Notes: a model not told the origin generated them from the sequence alone. A DNA stretch of 37,734 nt from Gammaproteobacteria bacterium (GCA_009937525.1 JAACFE010000014.1:1-37734); one strand, 5' to 3'; positions 25,801 through 34,486 are shown, numbered from the stretch's first letter. Program-made: numbers and translations.

Positions 25801-26697
25801 ATGATCGAGCGAGACGCCCTCGTCGTCGCGACTTACAGCCGTCGTATGCAGCTGTTGCTGTCCGACGGCGGCAGGGTCGACGCACGCATCAAGGGCAAGC
25901 GCCTTAAACCGGTCTGTGGAGACCACGTCGAAGCCCAGCCAATTCCCGGCGAGCCCGACTGGCTCATCACCGCGATCGGCGAGCGTCGGAACCAGCTGAC
26001 GCGACCGAACCTGCGCGGCAAAGTGGAGGTGCTCGCAGCCAATATCGACCGATTGATCGTAATGGCCGCAGCGACCCCCGAGCCGGAGTGGTCTATCGTC
26101 GACCGCTACCTGTGCGCGGCGGAACTCATCGATACGGACGCTGCTGTCGTCTTCAACAAGATCGACATCCCCGCCGCAGACGCGTTCGAAGAGGTACTCG
26201 ACGAGTATGCGCGTATCGGCTATCCGGCATTGCGCTGCAGTGCGAAGACCGGCCATAAGGTCGACGCCGTCGCGGCATTGCTGCGCGATGGCGTGTCGAT
26301 CATCGTCGGTCAGTCGGGCGTCGGCAAGTCCAGCCTGATCAATCGATTGCTGAAGGACGACCGGCAACGCGTCGCGGCAGTCTCGGACAAGAGCGGCGAG
26401 GGCCGCCACACGACCGTCAGCTCCGTAATGCTGCAGTTACCGGAGGGTGGTGCCGTGATCGACTCCCCTGGCGTGCGTGACTACGCGCCCGCGCTTGAGC
26501 CGGACGAGGTCGTTGCCGGCTACCGTGAAATCGCGGCCGCCGCCCGGGATTGTCGTTTTGCGAACTGCCGGCACCTGCGCGAGCCCGGCTGCGCCGTCAA
26601 GGCGGCGGTTGACGACGGAACGATCAGCAAGCGCCGCTACGACAGTTATCGGCATCTGCTCGCACTGACGACAAAACTTATGTCCGGACAGTACTAG
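25801..26697 (+). CDS. rsgA: Ribosome small-subunit GTPase RsgA
   Basis: Protein of 298 residues. A circularly permuted GTPase: OB-fold (1-75), then G4 NKID (119-122), G1 GQSGVGKSS (170-178), G2 RHTT (202-205), G3 DSPG (221-224) and a zinc knuckle (Cys251, Cys256, His258, Cys264). RsgA helps late 30S maturation by checking the decoding centre and releasing RbfA. Length is somewhat shorter than the E. coli protein (350), lacking an extended N-terminus. Its stop overlaps hinT by 4 bases, converging. Confidence 0.96.
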   Translation: MIERDALVVATYSRRMQLLLSDGGRVDARIKGKRLKPVCGDHVEAQPIPGEPDWLITAIGERRNQLTRPNLRGKVEVLAANIDRLIVMAAATPEPEWSIVDRYLCAAELIDTDAAVVFNKIDIPAADAFEEVLDEYARIGYPALRCSAKTGHKVDAVAALLRDGVSIIVGQSGVGKSSLINRLLKDDRQRVAAVSDKSGEGRHTTVSSVMLQLPEGGAVIDSPGVRDYAPALEPDEVVAGYREIAAAARDCRFANCRHLREPGCAVKAAVDDGTISKRRYDSYRHLLALTTKLMSGQY

Positions 26698-27044
26698 CCG
26701 GGCGGCCAGCCCATCGTCCTGCCGCCCAACAGGTGCAGGTGGATATGAAAGACGCTCTGGCCCGCGGCGGCATTGCAATTCATCACGACGCGATAACCGT
26801 CATCGGCCAGTCCCTCGTCAGCGGCGATCCTGGCAGCAGTGAGGAACAGCTCTCCGGCCAGCGTATCGTGACCGTCCTCGAGATCATTCATCGTCGCGAT
26901 GTGCTCCCGGGGAATGAGCAGAACATGGGTCGGTGCCTTCGGATTGATATCGCGGAACGCAATTAGCGAGTCGTTCTCGAAAACGATATCGGCATTGATG
27001 TCGCCGTTGACAATTTTGCAGAAGAGACAATCTTGTTCGGTCAT
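26694..27044 (-). CDS. hinT: HIT-family nucleotide-binding hydrolase HinT
   Basis: Protein of 116 residues with the histidine triad H-x-H-x-H (His100, 102, 104) in SVFHIHLHLLGGR, and the HinT-type start CLFCKIVNGDINADIVFEN. HinT hydrolyses purine nucleoside phosphoramidates such as AMP-lysine. It is the last gene of the dnaX-ybaB-recR group, 9 bases after recR. ATG 27044 has AGGGGAAG just upstream. Cytoplasmic. Confidence 0.95.
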   Translation of the reverse strand: MTEQDCLFCKIVNGDINADIVFENDSLIAFRDINPKAPTHVLLIPREHIATMNDLEDGHDTLAGELFLTAARIAADEGLADDGYRVVMNCNAAAGQSVFHIHLHLLGGRTMGWPPG

Positions 27045-27053
27045 AAGCTTCCC

Positions 27054-27653
27054 CTATTCGATCAGACGGCGCCCGTAGAACGCGTGGGACAACGTTCCGC
27101 CATCCACATATTCGAGTTCGCCACCCAGCGGTACACCATGCGCGATCCTGCTCGCCGGCACGTTGTGCCGCTCTGCGAGATCCGCAAGATAGTGAGCGGT
27201 CGCGTCACCTTCGACCGTCGGATTGGTGGCAATGATCATTTCATTGATGCTGCCTTCCTCGAGTCGCTGCTCAAGCACCGACACCCCGAGTTCCTGCGGC
27301 CCGATACCGTCGAGTGGCGACAGGTGCCCCATCAAGACGAAGTAATGGCCGCGGAAGCCGGTGGCATCCTCGATAGCCATGACATCCGCCGGCGATTCCA
27401 CGATACAGAGCTGCGCCTCGTCCCGCCCGCTCGCACTGCAGATCGAGCAGAGGTCGTGCTCACTCAACATGCGGCAGCGTTTGCAGTGACCGATGCCCTG
27501 CACGGCCTGCGATAACGCCGTGGACAGGTGCGACGCACCGTCACGGTCGCGCTCCAGCAGGTGAAACGCAATGCGCTGTGCCGATTTCTTGCCGACGCCC
27601 GGCATGCATCGCAGCGCGTCGATCAGCTGAACCAGCAGGGGCGAAAAGGACAT
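27054..27653 (-). CDS. recR: Recombination protein RecR
   Basis: Protein of 199 residues, the same as the E. coli protein (201). Helix-hairpin-helix at the N-terminus ([20 protein letters not shown]), zinc finger with Cys57, 60, 69 and 72, and a Toprim-type domain ([27 protein letters not shown]). RecR works with RecF and RecO to load RecA onto gapped DNA. It lies between ybaB (7 bases) and hinT (9 bases). Confidence 0.97.
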   Translation of the reverse strand: MSFSPLLVQLIDALRCMPGVGKKSAQRIAFHLLERDRDGASHLSTALSQAVQGIGHCKRCRMLSEHDLCSICSASGRDEAQLCIVESPADVMAIEDATGFRGHYFVLMGHLSPLDGIGPQELGVSVLEQRLEEGSINEMIIATNPTVEGDATAHYLADLAERHNVPASRIAHGVPLGGELEYVDGGTLSHAFYGRRLIE

Positions 27654-27660
27654 TCGCCGC

Positions 27661-27984
27661 TCAGAATGGCAGGTTCATGCCGGGCGGCAGCGACATGCCG
27701 GACGTCAGGCCGGCAAATTTTTCCTGCACGGTCTTCTCCACCTTCGTCACCGCGTCGTTGAATGCCGCCGTGATCAGGTCTTCGAGCATCTCCTTGTCGT
27801 CGCCGATCAGCGTGTCGTCGATTTCGAGCCGCTGCAGGCGATGCTGGCAGGTCATCGTGACCTTGACCATACCACCACCCGACTCGCCCGTGACGGTCAA
27901 TGAGGCCATCTCCTCCTGGGCTTTTTTCATATTGGCCTGCATTTGCTGGGCCTGCTTCATCAACTGGCCTATGCCACCTTTCAT
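27661..27984 (-). CDS. ybaB: Nucleoid-associated protein YbaB/EbfC
   Basis: Protein of 107 residues. The start [20 protein letters not shown], the core [15 protein letters not shown] and the C-terminus [14 protein letters not shown] are the YbaB/EbfC family pattern (E. coli 109). A small DNA-binding dimer. The ATG has AAGGAG eight bases upstream. It sits 13 bases after dnaX, as in most gammaproteobacteria. The same frame is open much further upstream inside dnaX, which is not real. Confidence 0.96.
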   Translation of the reverse strand: MKGGIGQLMKQAQQMQANMKKAQEEMASLTVTGESGGGMVKVTMTCQHRLQRLEIDDTLIGDDKEMLEDLITAAFNDAVTKVEKTVQEKFAGLTSGMSLPPGMNLPF

Positions 27985-27997
27985 TGCTTGCTCCTTG

Positions 27998-29611
27998 CTA
28001 GTCGGACCGCGACGAATCCAGCGGCTCGATCGAGTCGGTCTTGAGTTCCGCGCCGAACATGTTCTTGAGCTTCTGCACGTTGGGGTCGGATTCGAGCGAT
28101 TTTCGCGCCGCGTCGATGCGCGCGTCAGCGATACGGTTTTCCCGCTCGTGCGGCGTTTCGGGCGTTGCTTTCGCGATCCGGATATCGACGACCAGTTCTT
28201 CCCCGAAATGCTTCGACAAAGCCGCCCCCAGCGCATCCTTGCGATGCCGCGTAAGCAAGGATTCCGAGCGCGGATCCAGGCTGAAATACACGGTGCTCCC
28301 CTCTCGCCTGTCGAGGGCACAATTGCCGGCCAGCAAGCGCAGCGATCCAGTCAGCCCCAGATCGCTCATCAACGCGCCCCAATCCGGATCCCGCCAGCTT
28401 TGCGCAGCGGCATCCGGGGCCTTCGCCGCGGCAGCGGCCGGTTTCGGGGTGGACGGCGCTGCCCGGGGCATTTTCTCGGCCGGCTTAACGGCTGAGCCGC
28501 CCGAGCCACCGCTAGCAGCATTCTGAGCCGCGGGCTTGAATGCCAGCATGCGCAGCAAGGTCATCTCCGCGCCGCTGCGCGCGTCAGGCGCCAGCGGCAA
28601 GTCGCGGCGGCCCATCAGCGCCGTCTGGTAGAACAACTGGACATCGGCCGGTTCGAACAATCCCGCAAATTCGGACAACACGCTCTCACCGATTTCGTCG
28701 ACGGTGTCAGCGGAGCCGACGAGTTGATAGACGGCGACACGCTGCAGCATTCTTGCCAGGTCCTCGAGCAATCGCGCGTAATCGGGAAAATGCTCGTCAA
28801 GTTCGGCAATCAGATCGATGATCGCGGCTGCATCCTCCGCTGCCAGGTGCCCGAGCAGCCTGACGACGTGATCGCGGTCGATCGTGCCCAGCATCAGCGC
28901 CAGCGACTCCTCGTCGACCTTGCCACCACAGTAGGCGATTGCCTGGTCGAGCAGGCTCAGAGCATCCCTGAGGCTGCCGTCGGCGGCACGTGCCAGCATC
29001 GCGAGCGCGGCTGTCTCGGCTTCGATTCCCTCGGCATCACAGATATGAGCCAGCCGGTCCTGGATCAGCTTCGGTGTGAGCCGCTTCAGATTGAACTGCA
29101 GGCAGCGCGACAGGACCGTTACCGGAAGCTTGTGCGGATCCGTTGTCGCCAGCAGGAACTTGACGTGTGGCGGAGGTTCCTCGAGTGTCTTCAACAAGGC
29201 GTTGAACGAGCTGGTCGACAGCATGTGCACCTCGTCGATGAGGTAGACCTTGTAGCGGCCTCTGGAGGGCGCGTACTGCACGTTGTCGAGCAGGTCCCGC
29301 GTGTCGTCCACCTTGGTCTTCGAAGCGGCATCAACCTCGATGAGATCCACGAAGCGCCCCTCGTCGATCTCCCTGCAGGCGCCGCATTCTCCACACGGTT
29401 CCGACGAAACGCCTTTCTCGCAATTCAGGGCCTTCGCCAGGATTCTCGCGATCGTCGTCTTACCGACCCCCCGGGTACCGGTGAATAGGTAGGCGTGGTG
29501 CAGGCGTCCGGAATCGAGCGCATTGACCAGCGCCTTCAGCACATGCTCCTGACCGACCGTGTCCGCAAAGGTTTTTGGCCGCCATTTCCGCGCCAAAACG
29601 AGATAGCTCAT
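27998..29611 (-). CDS. dnaX: DNA polymerase III subunit tau (DnaX)
   Basis: Protein of 537 residues. AAA+ clamp-loader ATPase: P-loop GTRGVGKT (45-52), zinc-binding Cys64, 73, 76 and 79, Walker B-type IDEVHML (125-131), then sensor [11 protein letters not shown]. An Ala/Pro/Lys-rich linker (about 380-405) leads to a shortened C-terminal tau region, compared with 643 residues in E. coli. No A-AAA-AAG slippery run is present at the end of domain III, so a frameshifted gamma form is unlikely. No clear ribosome-binding site precedes the ATG at 29611. Gene order ffs-dnaX-ybaB-recR-hinT. Confidence 0.96.
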   Translation of the reverse strand: MSYLVLARKWRPKTFADTVGQEHVLKALVNALDSGRLHHAYLFTGTRGVGKTTIARILAKALNCEKGVSSEPCGECGACREIDEGRFVDLIEVDAASKTKVDDTRDLLDNVQYAPSRGRYKVYLIDEVHMLSTSSFNALLKTLEEPPPHVKFLLATTDPHKLPVTVLSRCLQFNLKRLTPKLIQDRLAHICDAEGIEAETAALAMLARAADGSLRDALSLLDQAIAYCGGKVDEESLALMLGTIDRDHVVRLLGHLAAEDAAAIIDLIAELDEHFPDYARLLEDLARMLQRVAVYQLVGSADTVDEIGESVLSEFAGLFEPADVQLFYQTALMGRRDLPLAPDARSGAEMTLLRMLAFKPAAQNAASGGSGGSAVKPAEKMPRAAPSTPKPAAAAAKAPDAAAQSWRDPDWGALMSDLGLTGSLRLLAGNCALDRREGSTVYFSLDPRSESLLTRHRKDALGAALSKHFGEELVVDIRIAKATPETPHERENRIADARIDAARKSLESDPNVQKLKNMFGAELKTDSIEPLDSSRSD

Positions 29612-29723
29612 AGTGAAACCAAGAGGCGTAGACCGTCTTCCCTAAAGGTCAGTCAGTGTAACGCACGGGCCTTCCGCCGCAAGGGGCAAACCGCGGCCGC
29701 AGCGGACATGAAATCCGGAAGTG

Positions 29724-29832
29724 GCCCGCGCCAGCGAGTCCCCGGCACCCGGCGTCACCGCTACCGCTGCTCCCTTCCGGGCCTGACGGGGTTTACGGCT
29801 GACCGTCGCGGGGAAGCCGACGCGGACCGGGC
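29724..29832 (-). ncRNA. ffs: Signal recognition particle RNA (4.5S, small bacterial type)
   Basis: The minus strand carries GTCAGGCCCGGAAGGGAGCAGC, the conserved symmetric/asymmetric loop and tetraloop region of bacterial 4.5S RNA (29764-29785). The flanks fold back: CCCCGCGACGGTCAGCC on the 5' side and GGTGACGCCGGGTGCCGGGG on the 3' side, with GCCCG at the 5' end pairing with CGGGC at the 3' end. The ends (about 109 bases) are set from this closing stem and may be off by a few bases. With Ffh it targets membrane proteins to the Sec translocon. It lies upstream of dnaX, the usual place. Confidence 0.9.
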
Positions 29833-29911
29833 GCGATTATGGCTGCTCTGCGGCGCGGATACAAACCGCGCCGAGTGCAGCCGTTTGTCGCGTCGGGATT
29901 CGGACAACCCG

Positions 29912-30691
29912 CTAGTCGTTGTCAGCGGCCCTGCGCCTGTTGGTGCCGAGATAGACCCGCGACGAATCGCAATCGAGTTTGCCGGCGAACAGTTCGTCGC
30001 CTTTGACCCAGCCGCTTTCGGCGTACTGGTCATAATCGGCACCCTGGTCTTCCAGGTTCTGCCAAGCCGCGATGAACTTGAAGTCAAAATCCTCCGAGCC
30101 ACCGCCGTACGCCGGGAAGAACACCCACATTCCCGACGTCGAACCGTGCCCGGCGCGGTACGCGGACCATTCGCTCAGTGCCGGCGAGATATCGCCGAAC
30201 GTCATACCGTCATTCATGGTGCAGTCCGAGAAGGATACAACGATATGCGACTTGTCTTCCCGCTCCGGCGGGGTCTTGTATTCGAGCGCGGCGAAATTGG
30301 AATGGGCGCTGCAAGTCCAGAGCTTGTTGAACTCATCCATTACATCGCCGCCGGTGGCAAGCCATCGATCCTGGGCGCGACCGAGTGCTTTGGCACTGGG
30401 CGAGCCTCCCAGCCAGAGCACGTCGAACTCCTGATCCGGACCCGAGTAATACGGCACCAGCGTCCAGGCCGAATAGTCCTGCAGACTCTGTTCGTCCGCC
30501 CACGCATTCCATTTTTCCACGACCTTGTCGAGATCGGACGGGCCCTTGCCGTCATTGAAGGTGCACGGAAAGATTTCAACCGGTGTCGCCGGATCGGGTC
30601 CCTCGGCGGAGCTTTCATGGCTGTCCGCGAATGCGATTCCGGACGACAGCAGCAAGCTGCTGCTCAAGAGCAGTAAGGATAGTCGTTGCAT
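29912..30691 (-). CDS. Secreted protein with an internal duplication
   Basis: Protein of 259 residues. Signal peptide (MQRLSLLLLSSSLLLSSGIA, cleaved near FADS). The mature protein holds two similar halves: about 41-138 (CTFNDGKGPSDL, then WTLVPYYSGPDQEFDVLWLG, and ending near KLWTCSAHSNF) and about 155-250 (CTMNDGMTFGDI, then GMWVFFPAYGGGSEDFDFKF, ending near GKLDCDSSRVY). Each half has a Cys at either end, suggesting disulfides. ATG 30691 has GGGG six bases upstream. It is separate from the dnaX cluster; ffs lies between. Function unknown. Confidence 0.82.
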   Translation of the reverse strand: MQRLSLLLLSSSLLLSSGIAFADSHESSAEGPDPATPVEIFPCTFNDGKGPSDLDKVVEKWNAWADEQSLQDYSAWTLVPYYSGPDQEFDVLWLGGSPSAKALGRAQDRWLATGGDVMDEFNKLWTCSAHSNFAALEYKTPPEREDKSHIVVSFSDCTMNDGMTFGDISPALSEWSAYRAGHGSTSGMWVFFPAYGGGSEDFDFKFIAAWQNLEDQGADYDQYAESGWVKGDELFAGKLDCDSSRVYLGTNRRRAADND

Positions 30692-30717
30692 TGTATTCCC
30701 CTATATTATTGTTGGTT

Positions 30718-30737
30718 CGGGCCGGATGACCGGCCCG
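30718..30737. repeat. Perfect hairpin in the leader of the secreted-protein gene
   Basis: CGGGCCGG-ATGA-CCGGCCCG, an 8-bp perfect stem with a 4-base loop, 27 bases before the ATG at 30691 (minus strand). A -10-like TATACT lies at 30745-30750 on the minus strand, which would put the hairpin at the very 5' end of the message, where such stems often protect RNA from decay. The -35 box is weak, so the promoter is only a guess. Confidence 0.5.
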
Positions 30738-30855
30738 GTCCCCAAGTATACTGCCTTCCGCCGGAAGCACGAGAATCCACGCAACACGATCAGGCCGCGC
30801 ACACGGCACGCGCCCGCCACTTCAGTGGCAGGCCCGACCCATCGGGAATCACCCG

Positions 30856-31377
30856 TTACAGGTAAGGCGTCTCGTCGACGTCGAATTCGACCTCTTTTTT
30901 GGCGCTATCGGGAAGCTTCGCCATGGCTTCCTGCAGCATCTCGACGTGCTCGGTCTCCTCGTCACGAAGCTCGGTGAACAGCTCGATCACCTCAGGATCG
31001 CTGATGCCGGGTAACGCCATGTCGTAGAAGTCGTGAGCCCGCTTCTCCGCGTCGAGCCCGACTTCAAATGCGTCCAGCGTTGACATACCGCGGTGTGCTG
31101 CACCCATTTCCGGCGCCTCGACATCATACAGGTCGTCCAGCGTCAGGCGTGCGGGCGCGTTACCGAACAGCGACTTCCTGCGCTCCGCCAGCTCGCTGCC
31201 GTGCTTGGCTTCATTCTCGGCCATCGAGGCGAAGAACGCGCCGGCATCGTAGCCGCCGGTGTGGCCGAGCTGTGACGCGAACATCTTGTAACGCTCGTAG
31301 GCCTCCAGCTCGATCAGTATCGCGAGATCGAGGGCGTCCATCAGGCTGAGCTTGGAGAGATCGAGACGGGTGGACAT
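30856..31377 (-). CDS. Ferritin-like (rubrerythrin-type) protein
   Basis: Protein of 173 residues. A four-helix bundle with iron-ligand patterns: Glu25 in ELEAYERYK, Glu56/His59 in ENEAKHG, Glu111 in DAEKRAHDFY and Glu141/His144 in RDEETEHVEML. It lacks a rubredoxin domain, so it is the short rubrerythrin-like kind, which stores iron or removes peroxide. The stop is in a tail, VEFDVDETPYL. ATG 31377 has AGGAG eight bases upstream. A hairpin (GCCACTgaAGTGGC) lies just past the stop. Substrate not certain. Confidence 0.88.
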   Translation of the reverse strand: MSTRLDLSKLSLMDALDLAILIELEAYERYKMFASQLGHTGGYDAGAFFASMAENEAKHGSELAERRKSLFGNAPARLTLDDLYDVEAPEMGAAHRGMSTLDAFEVGLDAEKRAHDFYDMALPGISDPEVIELFTELRDEETEHVEMLQEAMAKLPDSAKKEVEFDVDETPYL

Positions 31378-31539
31378 CGGATAGGCTCCTGGTCTGTTTT
31401 TGATTTGAGGCGTATAACCAAATTACATTGCAGCAGCGCCCCGGCCCGTTGTATAGGTGAAAGTACGTAATCCCGGCGCGACCGTGGAACGACATCGGAG
31501 TATCGTGTTTAGCCTGCGGAGAGGCAGTCAGGTCGGAAC

Positions 31540-32484
31540 ATGAAAAAGCTTATTACGCTGCTAACGCTCGCTTTTCTCGCGCTGCTGATTGTCCCGGTTC
31601 TCGTAGCGCGGACCAACAGTCCGGACCAGCGGAACTTCGAGTTTGTCGAACTGGCAGATACGAGCTTTCGCGAGATCAGTTTCGAGAACGCGTCCCAAGA
31701 GCTGATGTTGGCGGGCATGCTGTTCGTCCCCGACGGTGAGGGCCCGTTTCCGGCCGCAGTCATTATTCACGGCTCTGGCACGAGCCGTCGGGATAACGGG
31801 TGGTACCTGACGCTCACAAAATACCTTCAGGACAAGGGCATCGTCGTTCTTCTTCCTGACAAGCGAGGCTCCGAGAAGTCGGAGGGAGACTGGCGGACCG
31901 CAAGCTTTGAGGACCTGGCTACCGATACCGTGGCGGCCGTCGATTTCCTGAAACATCAGGAGCAGGTTGCGATCTCCGAGATCGGCGTGATCGGCATGAG
32001 CCAGGGAGGGCATTTCGCCCCGGTCGCGGCAGCTCAATCCGGGGACATCGCGTTCATCGTGAACGTCGTCGGTGGCGCCATCCCGATGCACGATCAGCTG
32101 GTCTACGAGGAAAATCACAACCTCAGGCAGATCGGCGTTCTCCCGGGGCTTTCCGACGTGCTCGCCTACCCCGCCGCCTGGTCACTCATCCGTATTCGCC
32201 AGAAGACATTCTGGTCCGCGATAGGTAATTTCGATCCGATCCCCTACTGGCAGCGGACGTCGGTACCATCACTCGTTCTTTACGGAGAGCAAGACACGAA
32301 CGTGCCGTCGGCAGAGAGCGCTGCAAGGTTACGCGCTTTACAGAATCCCGAGATTGAAGTGAAAATCTACGAAGGGTCCGGCCATGCGCTTGAGGACCCG
32401 ATCGGTCGTGGGAATACGATCATCCGGAAAGAAACGCTCGACGATATTCGGGATTTCATTCTGAGCGTGTCTGAAGGTTCCTGA
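31540..32484 (+). CDS. Alpha/beta hydrolase, membrane anchored or exported
   Basis: Protein of 314 residues. The N-terminus KKLITLLTLAFLALLIVPVL is a signal or anchor. The fold has the oxyanion motif HGSG (77-80), nucleophile Ser154 in GMSQGG, Asp252 in YGEQDTNVP and His282 in GSGHALEDP, a complete triad, as in prolyl-oligopeptidase-like or dienelactone-hydrolase-type esterases. The substrate is unknown. Start ATG 31540 follows GGTCGGAAC. Divergent from the ferritin-like gene, 162 bases away. Confidence 0.9.
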   Translation: MKKLITLLTLAFLALLIVPVLVARTNSPDQRNFEFVELADTSFREISFENASQELMLAGMLFVPDGEGPFPAAVIIHGSGTSRRDNGWYLTLTKYLQDKGIVVLLPDKRGSEKSEGDWRTASFEDLATDTVAAVDFLKHQEQVAISEIGVIGMSQGGHFAPVAAAQSGDIAFIVNVVGGAIPMHDQLVYEENHNLRQIGVLPGLSDVLAYPAAWSLIRIRQKTFWSAIGNFDPIPYWQRTSVPSLVLYGEQDTNVPSAESAARLRALQNPEIEVKIYEGSGHALEDPIGRGNTIIRKETLDDIRDFILSVSEGS

Positions 32485-32568
32485 GTCGCTTCGTGGGAGC
32501 CTTAACTCCAGGCCTGCGTATTTCTGCGGCCAGCAGCCACGGGAAACCGCAGTTCAGTCCTCTGACTT

Positions 32569-32574
32569 TATAAT
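32569..32574 (+). promoter_or_regulatory. Consensus -10 box before the cupin-like fragment
   Basis: TATAAT, a perfect -10 hexamer, 18 bases before the ATG at 32593. No good -35 at 17 bases. AGGGG lies about six bases before the ATG. This suggests that the gene start is still intact even though its end is not. Confidence 0.5.
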
Positions 32575-32592
32575 CCTGACCAGGGGCCATCG

Positions 32593-32835
32593 ATGTTGAG
32601 CGATCTCGAATGCAAGACCATCCCGATCGGACCGCCCGATCGAACGTTCCTCGATGGCAGCGAATACTGGGTAGTCTACCTGCCATCGGTGCGGATCGGG
32701 CTGGGCCATTTCCGGCCGGGCTGGGTCTGGTCCAGGCATGCGGGGGCACAGACGGGCCAGGAGTCCCGGTCACATATCGGCGATGTGAGCGGAATAGTTC
32801 GTAGAAAACGTCGCCGAGTAGTCGCGACTCGATGA
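32593..32835 (+). pseudogene. Cupin-like gene, 3' part lost
   Basis: An 80-codon frame. The first 65 codons read like the N-terminus of a small cupin protein: LECKTIPIGPPDRTF, YWVVYLPSVRIGLGHF, RPGWVWSRHAGAQTGQ, ESRSHIGDVSG. The conserved cupin metal-ligand segment would follow, but the frame turns into Arg/Lys-rich residues (IVRRKRRRVVATR) and stops. No continuation of the cupin barrel is found in the other forward frames. A good -10 box and an AGGGG ribosome-binding site precede the ATG. Truncated gene is the best reading; a short functional protein cannot be excluded. Confidence 0.45.
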
Positions 32836-32892
32836 CCGCATAATTGCGGCGGGAGTGTGCGGTTCGCATGCGCGTGGCGAGGCCAGACCCGA

Positions 32893-33045
32893 CTACTCCG
32901 ACAGCATCTCCACTTCGATCGATAGCTCGATCGTGCTGTCCTCGGGATTGCTGGCGCCGAGCTCGAGTTTCGTGGCCTGCAACGGTTTGGCCGAGCTGCG
33001 AACGGAACCCATGGCGGGGACTTCGAGATATGCGCATTTTCCCAT
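32893..33045 (-). CDS. Possible small protein (50 codons), unknown function
   Basis: A 50-residue frame with coding-like composition: MGKCAYLEVPAMGSVRSS, AKPLQATKLELGASNPEDST, IELSIEVEMLSE and TAG. It is preceded by GAGAG at a long distance (12 bases) from the ATG. A TGA lies upstream in frame. It overlaps no real gene and faces the cupin fragment. It may be a fragment of a longer lost gene; the C-terminal half reads like an ordered beta strand end. Not recognised. Confidence 0.35.
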   Translation of the reverse strand: MGKCAYLEVPAMGSVRSSAKPLQATKLELGASNPEDSTIELSIEVEMLSE

Positions 33046-33103
33046 ATACCCACGTGCTCTCGTTCCGGTGTACGTTCAGATTTCTTCCAGAGGGTTCTGA
33101 AAC

Positions 33104-34387
33104 GTGGCCCATACAACGCTGAGAACGAGTTACTCCGCCCTGACCGAAAGGCTGAACCGGTTTCCCCAGGGCGCACCGCCGTCCGACCTCCTGTTCCGGA
33201 TCTTGTCGATGCTGTTTAGTGAGGAAGAAGCCGGGCTGGTTTCACTCATGCCGATCAAACCATTTACCGCAAAGAAAGCCAGCCGTATCTGGAAGAAGAG
33301 CCTCACCGAGACGCAGAACATACTGGATGAGTTGGCCGACAGGGCCATTCTGGTCGATTTCGAGCAGAACGGTGAAACGGTTTATGCACTGCCGCCACCG
33401 ATGGCCGGTTTCTTCGAGTTCTCCCTGATGCGCGTCCGCCATGATATCGATCAGAAAGTGCTGAGCGAGCTGTTTCATGAGTACATGAATGTGGAGGAGG
33501 ACTTCATCAGGGAGCTATTTACCCGTGGTGAAACTCAGCTGGGGCGAACTTTCGTGCATGAACCTGCTCTGTCCGGTGAAAATGCACTGCATGTGCTGGA
33601 CTACGAGCGGGCCAGCGAGGTGATTGAAACAGCGAGCCACATCGGTGTGGGACGCTGTTACTGCAGGCACAAGATGGAACATATGGGCAGGGCCTGTTCC
33701 GCACCCCAGGATATCTGTATGACCTTCAACACCACCGCGTCCTCGCTTACAAGGCATGGTGTTGCGCGTGAGATCGACAAAGAGGAATGTCACGACTTAT
33801 TGCAGGAGGCCTACGACAACAACCTGGTGCAGTTCGGCGAGAATGTGCGCGAGAGTGTCAACTTCATTTGTAATTGCTGTGGCTGCTGTTGTGAGGCAAT
33901 GATCGCCGCACGCCGTTTTGCAATTCTCAACCCTGTGCACACGACGAACTTCATCCCGGTAATCGACGAGGAAACCTGCAATGGCTGCGGTAAATGCGTC
34001 AATGTTTGCCCGGTCGAGGCGATGACCCTGGTTTCAGCCCATGATCCGAACAAACCGAGGATGAAAATAGCCCGGCTGAATGCTGAGCTTTGTCTTGGTT
34101 GCGGCGTGTGTATACGCAGCTGCAACAAACACGATAGCCTGTCTTTGGAATCGCGTCCGAAGCGGGTTCTTACGCCATTGAACGGAACACACCGGGCGGT
34201 CGTCATGGCCATTGAACGGGGCAAATTGCAGAACCTGATCTTCGACAACCAGGTCTTGTGGAGCCACCGCGCCATGGCTGGCGTGTTAGGTGTGATCCTG
34301 AAGCTGCCGCCGATTAAACAGGCTCTGGCAAGTGAGCAGCTCAAGTCCCGCTACCTGGAAACGCTGATTAGCTATGCGAAGCATTAG
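33104..34387 (+). CDS. Winged-helix and 4Fe-4S ferredoxin-like protein
   Basis: Protein of 427 residues. The N-terminal part (about 1-130) looks like a winged-helix domain (TAKKASRIWKKSLTETQNIL, DELADRAILVDFEQNGETVY). The centre has two cysteine groups: CYC...AC...C (185, 187, 198, 205) and a dense CNCCGCCCE (256-263). The C-terminus carries two 4Fe-4S sets: CNGCGKCVNVCP (292-302) and CLGCGVCIRSC (330-340). It resembles a redox protein with iron-sulfur clusters, known in many bacteria as a 4Fe-4S dicluster or DUF362-related protein without a defined substrate. Start GTG 33104 has AGAGGG nine bases upstream. It ends before the first repeat copy. Could be an electron-transfer or redox-sensing protein. 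Confidence 0.85.
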   Translation: MAHTTLRTSYSALTERLNRFPQGAPPSDLLFRILSMLFSEEEAGLVSLMPIKPFTAKKASRIWKKSLTETQNILDELADRAILVDFEQNGETVYALPPPMAGFFEFSLMRVRHDIDQKVLSELFHEYMNVEEDFIRELFTRGETQLGRTFVHEPALSGENALHVLDYERASEVIETASHIGVGRCYCRHKMEHMGRACSAPQDICMTFNTTASSLTRHGVAREIDKEECHDLLQEAYDNNLVQFGENVRESVNFICNCCGCCCEAMIAARRFAILNPVHTTNFIPVIDEETCNGCGKCVNVCPVEAMTLVSAHDPNKPRMKIARLNAELCLGCGVCIRSCNKHDSLSLESRPKRVLTPLNGTHRAVVMAIERGKLQNLIFDNQVLWSHRAMAGVLGVILKLPPIKQALASEQLKSRYLETLISYAKH

Positions 34388-34406
34388 GCGGCGCCCACGC
34401 TGACGG

Positions 34407-34486
34407 CACTCGGCCAGAACGAAAAGAGGCCTTGCGGGGCCCTTGTTCGTTCTGGCGGTGGAGCGAGTCCTGAACGGAGGATGCTC
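34407..34486 (+). repeat. Hairpin-plus-box repeat, copy 1
   Basis: CACTCGGCC (34407-34415), hairpin (34414-34455), box CTGGCGGTGGAGCGAGTC (34452-34469), 10 bases, then GATGCTC (34480-34486). Shares all these parts with copies at 35391 and 37435. It lies between the convergent ends of the ferredoxin-like gene and the acidic-tail protein gene. Confidence 0.8.
34414..34455. terminator. Bidirectional terminator hairpin, repeat copy 1
   Basis: CCAGAACGAA (34414-34423) pairs perfectly with TTCGTTCTGG (34446-34455); the inside adds AAGAGGCC/GGGCCCTT pairing. It lies between two convergent genes, ending 34387 and 34558. A-rich on one side and T-rich on the other gives function in both directions. 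Confidence 0.75.

Larger units (their letters stand above)
32485..33103. other. Gene-poor region between hydrolase and ferredoxin-like gene
   Basis: 619 bases with no full-length gene. It holds the truncated cupin-like frame (32593-32835), the 50-codon minus-strand frame (32893-33045) and a TATAAT box at 32569. It looks like a degraded locus rather than a regulatory region; no inverted repeats or insertion-sequence ends were found. Confidence 0.6.
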
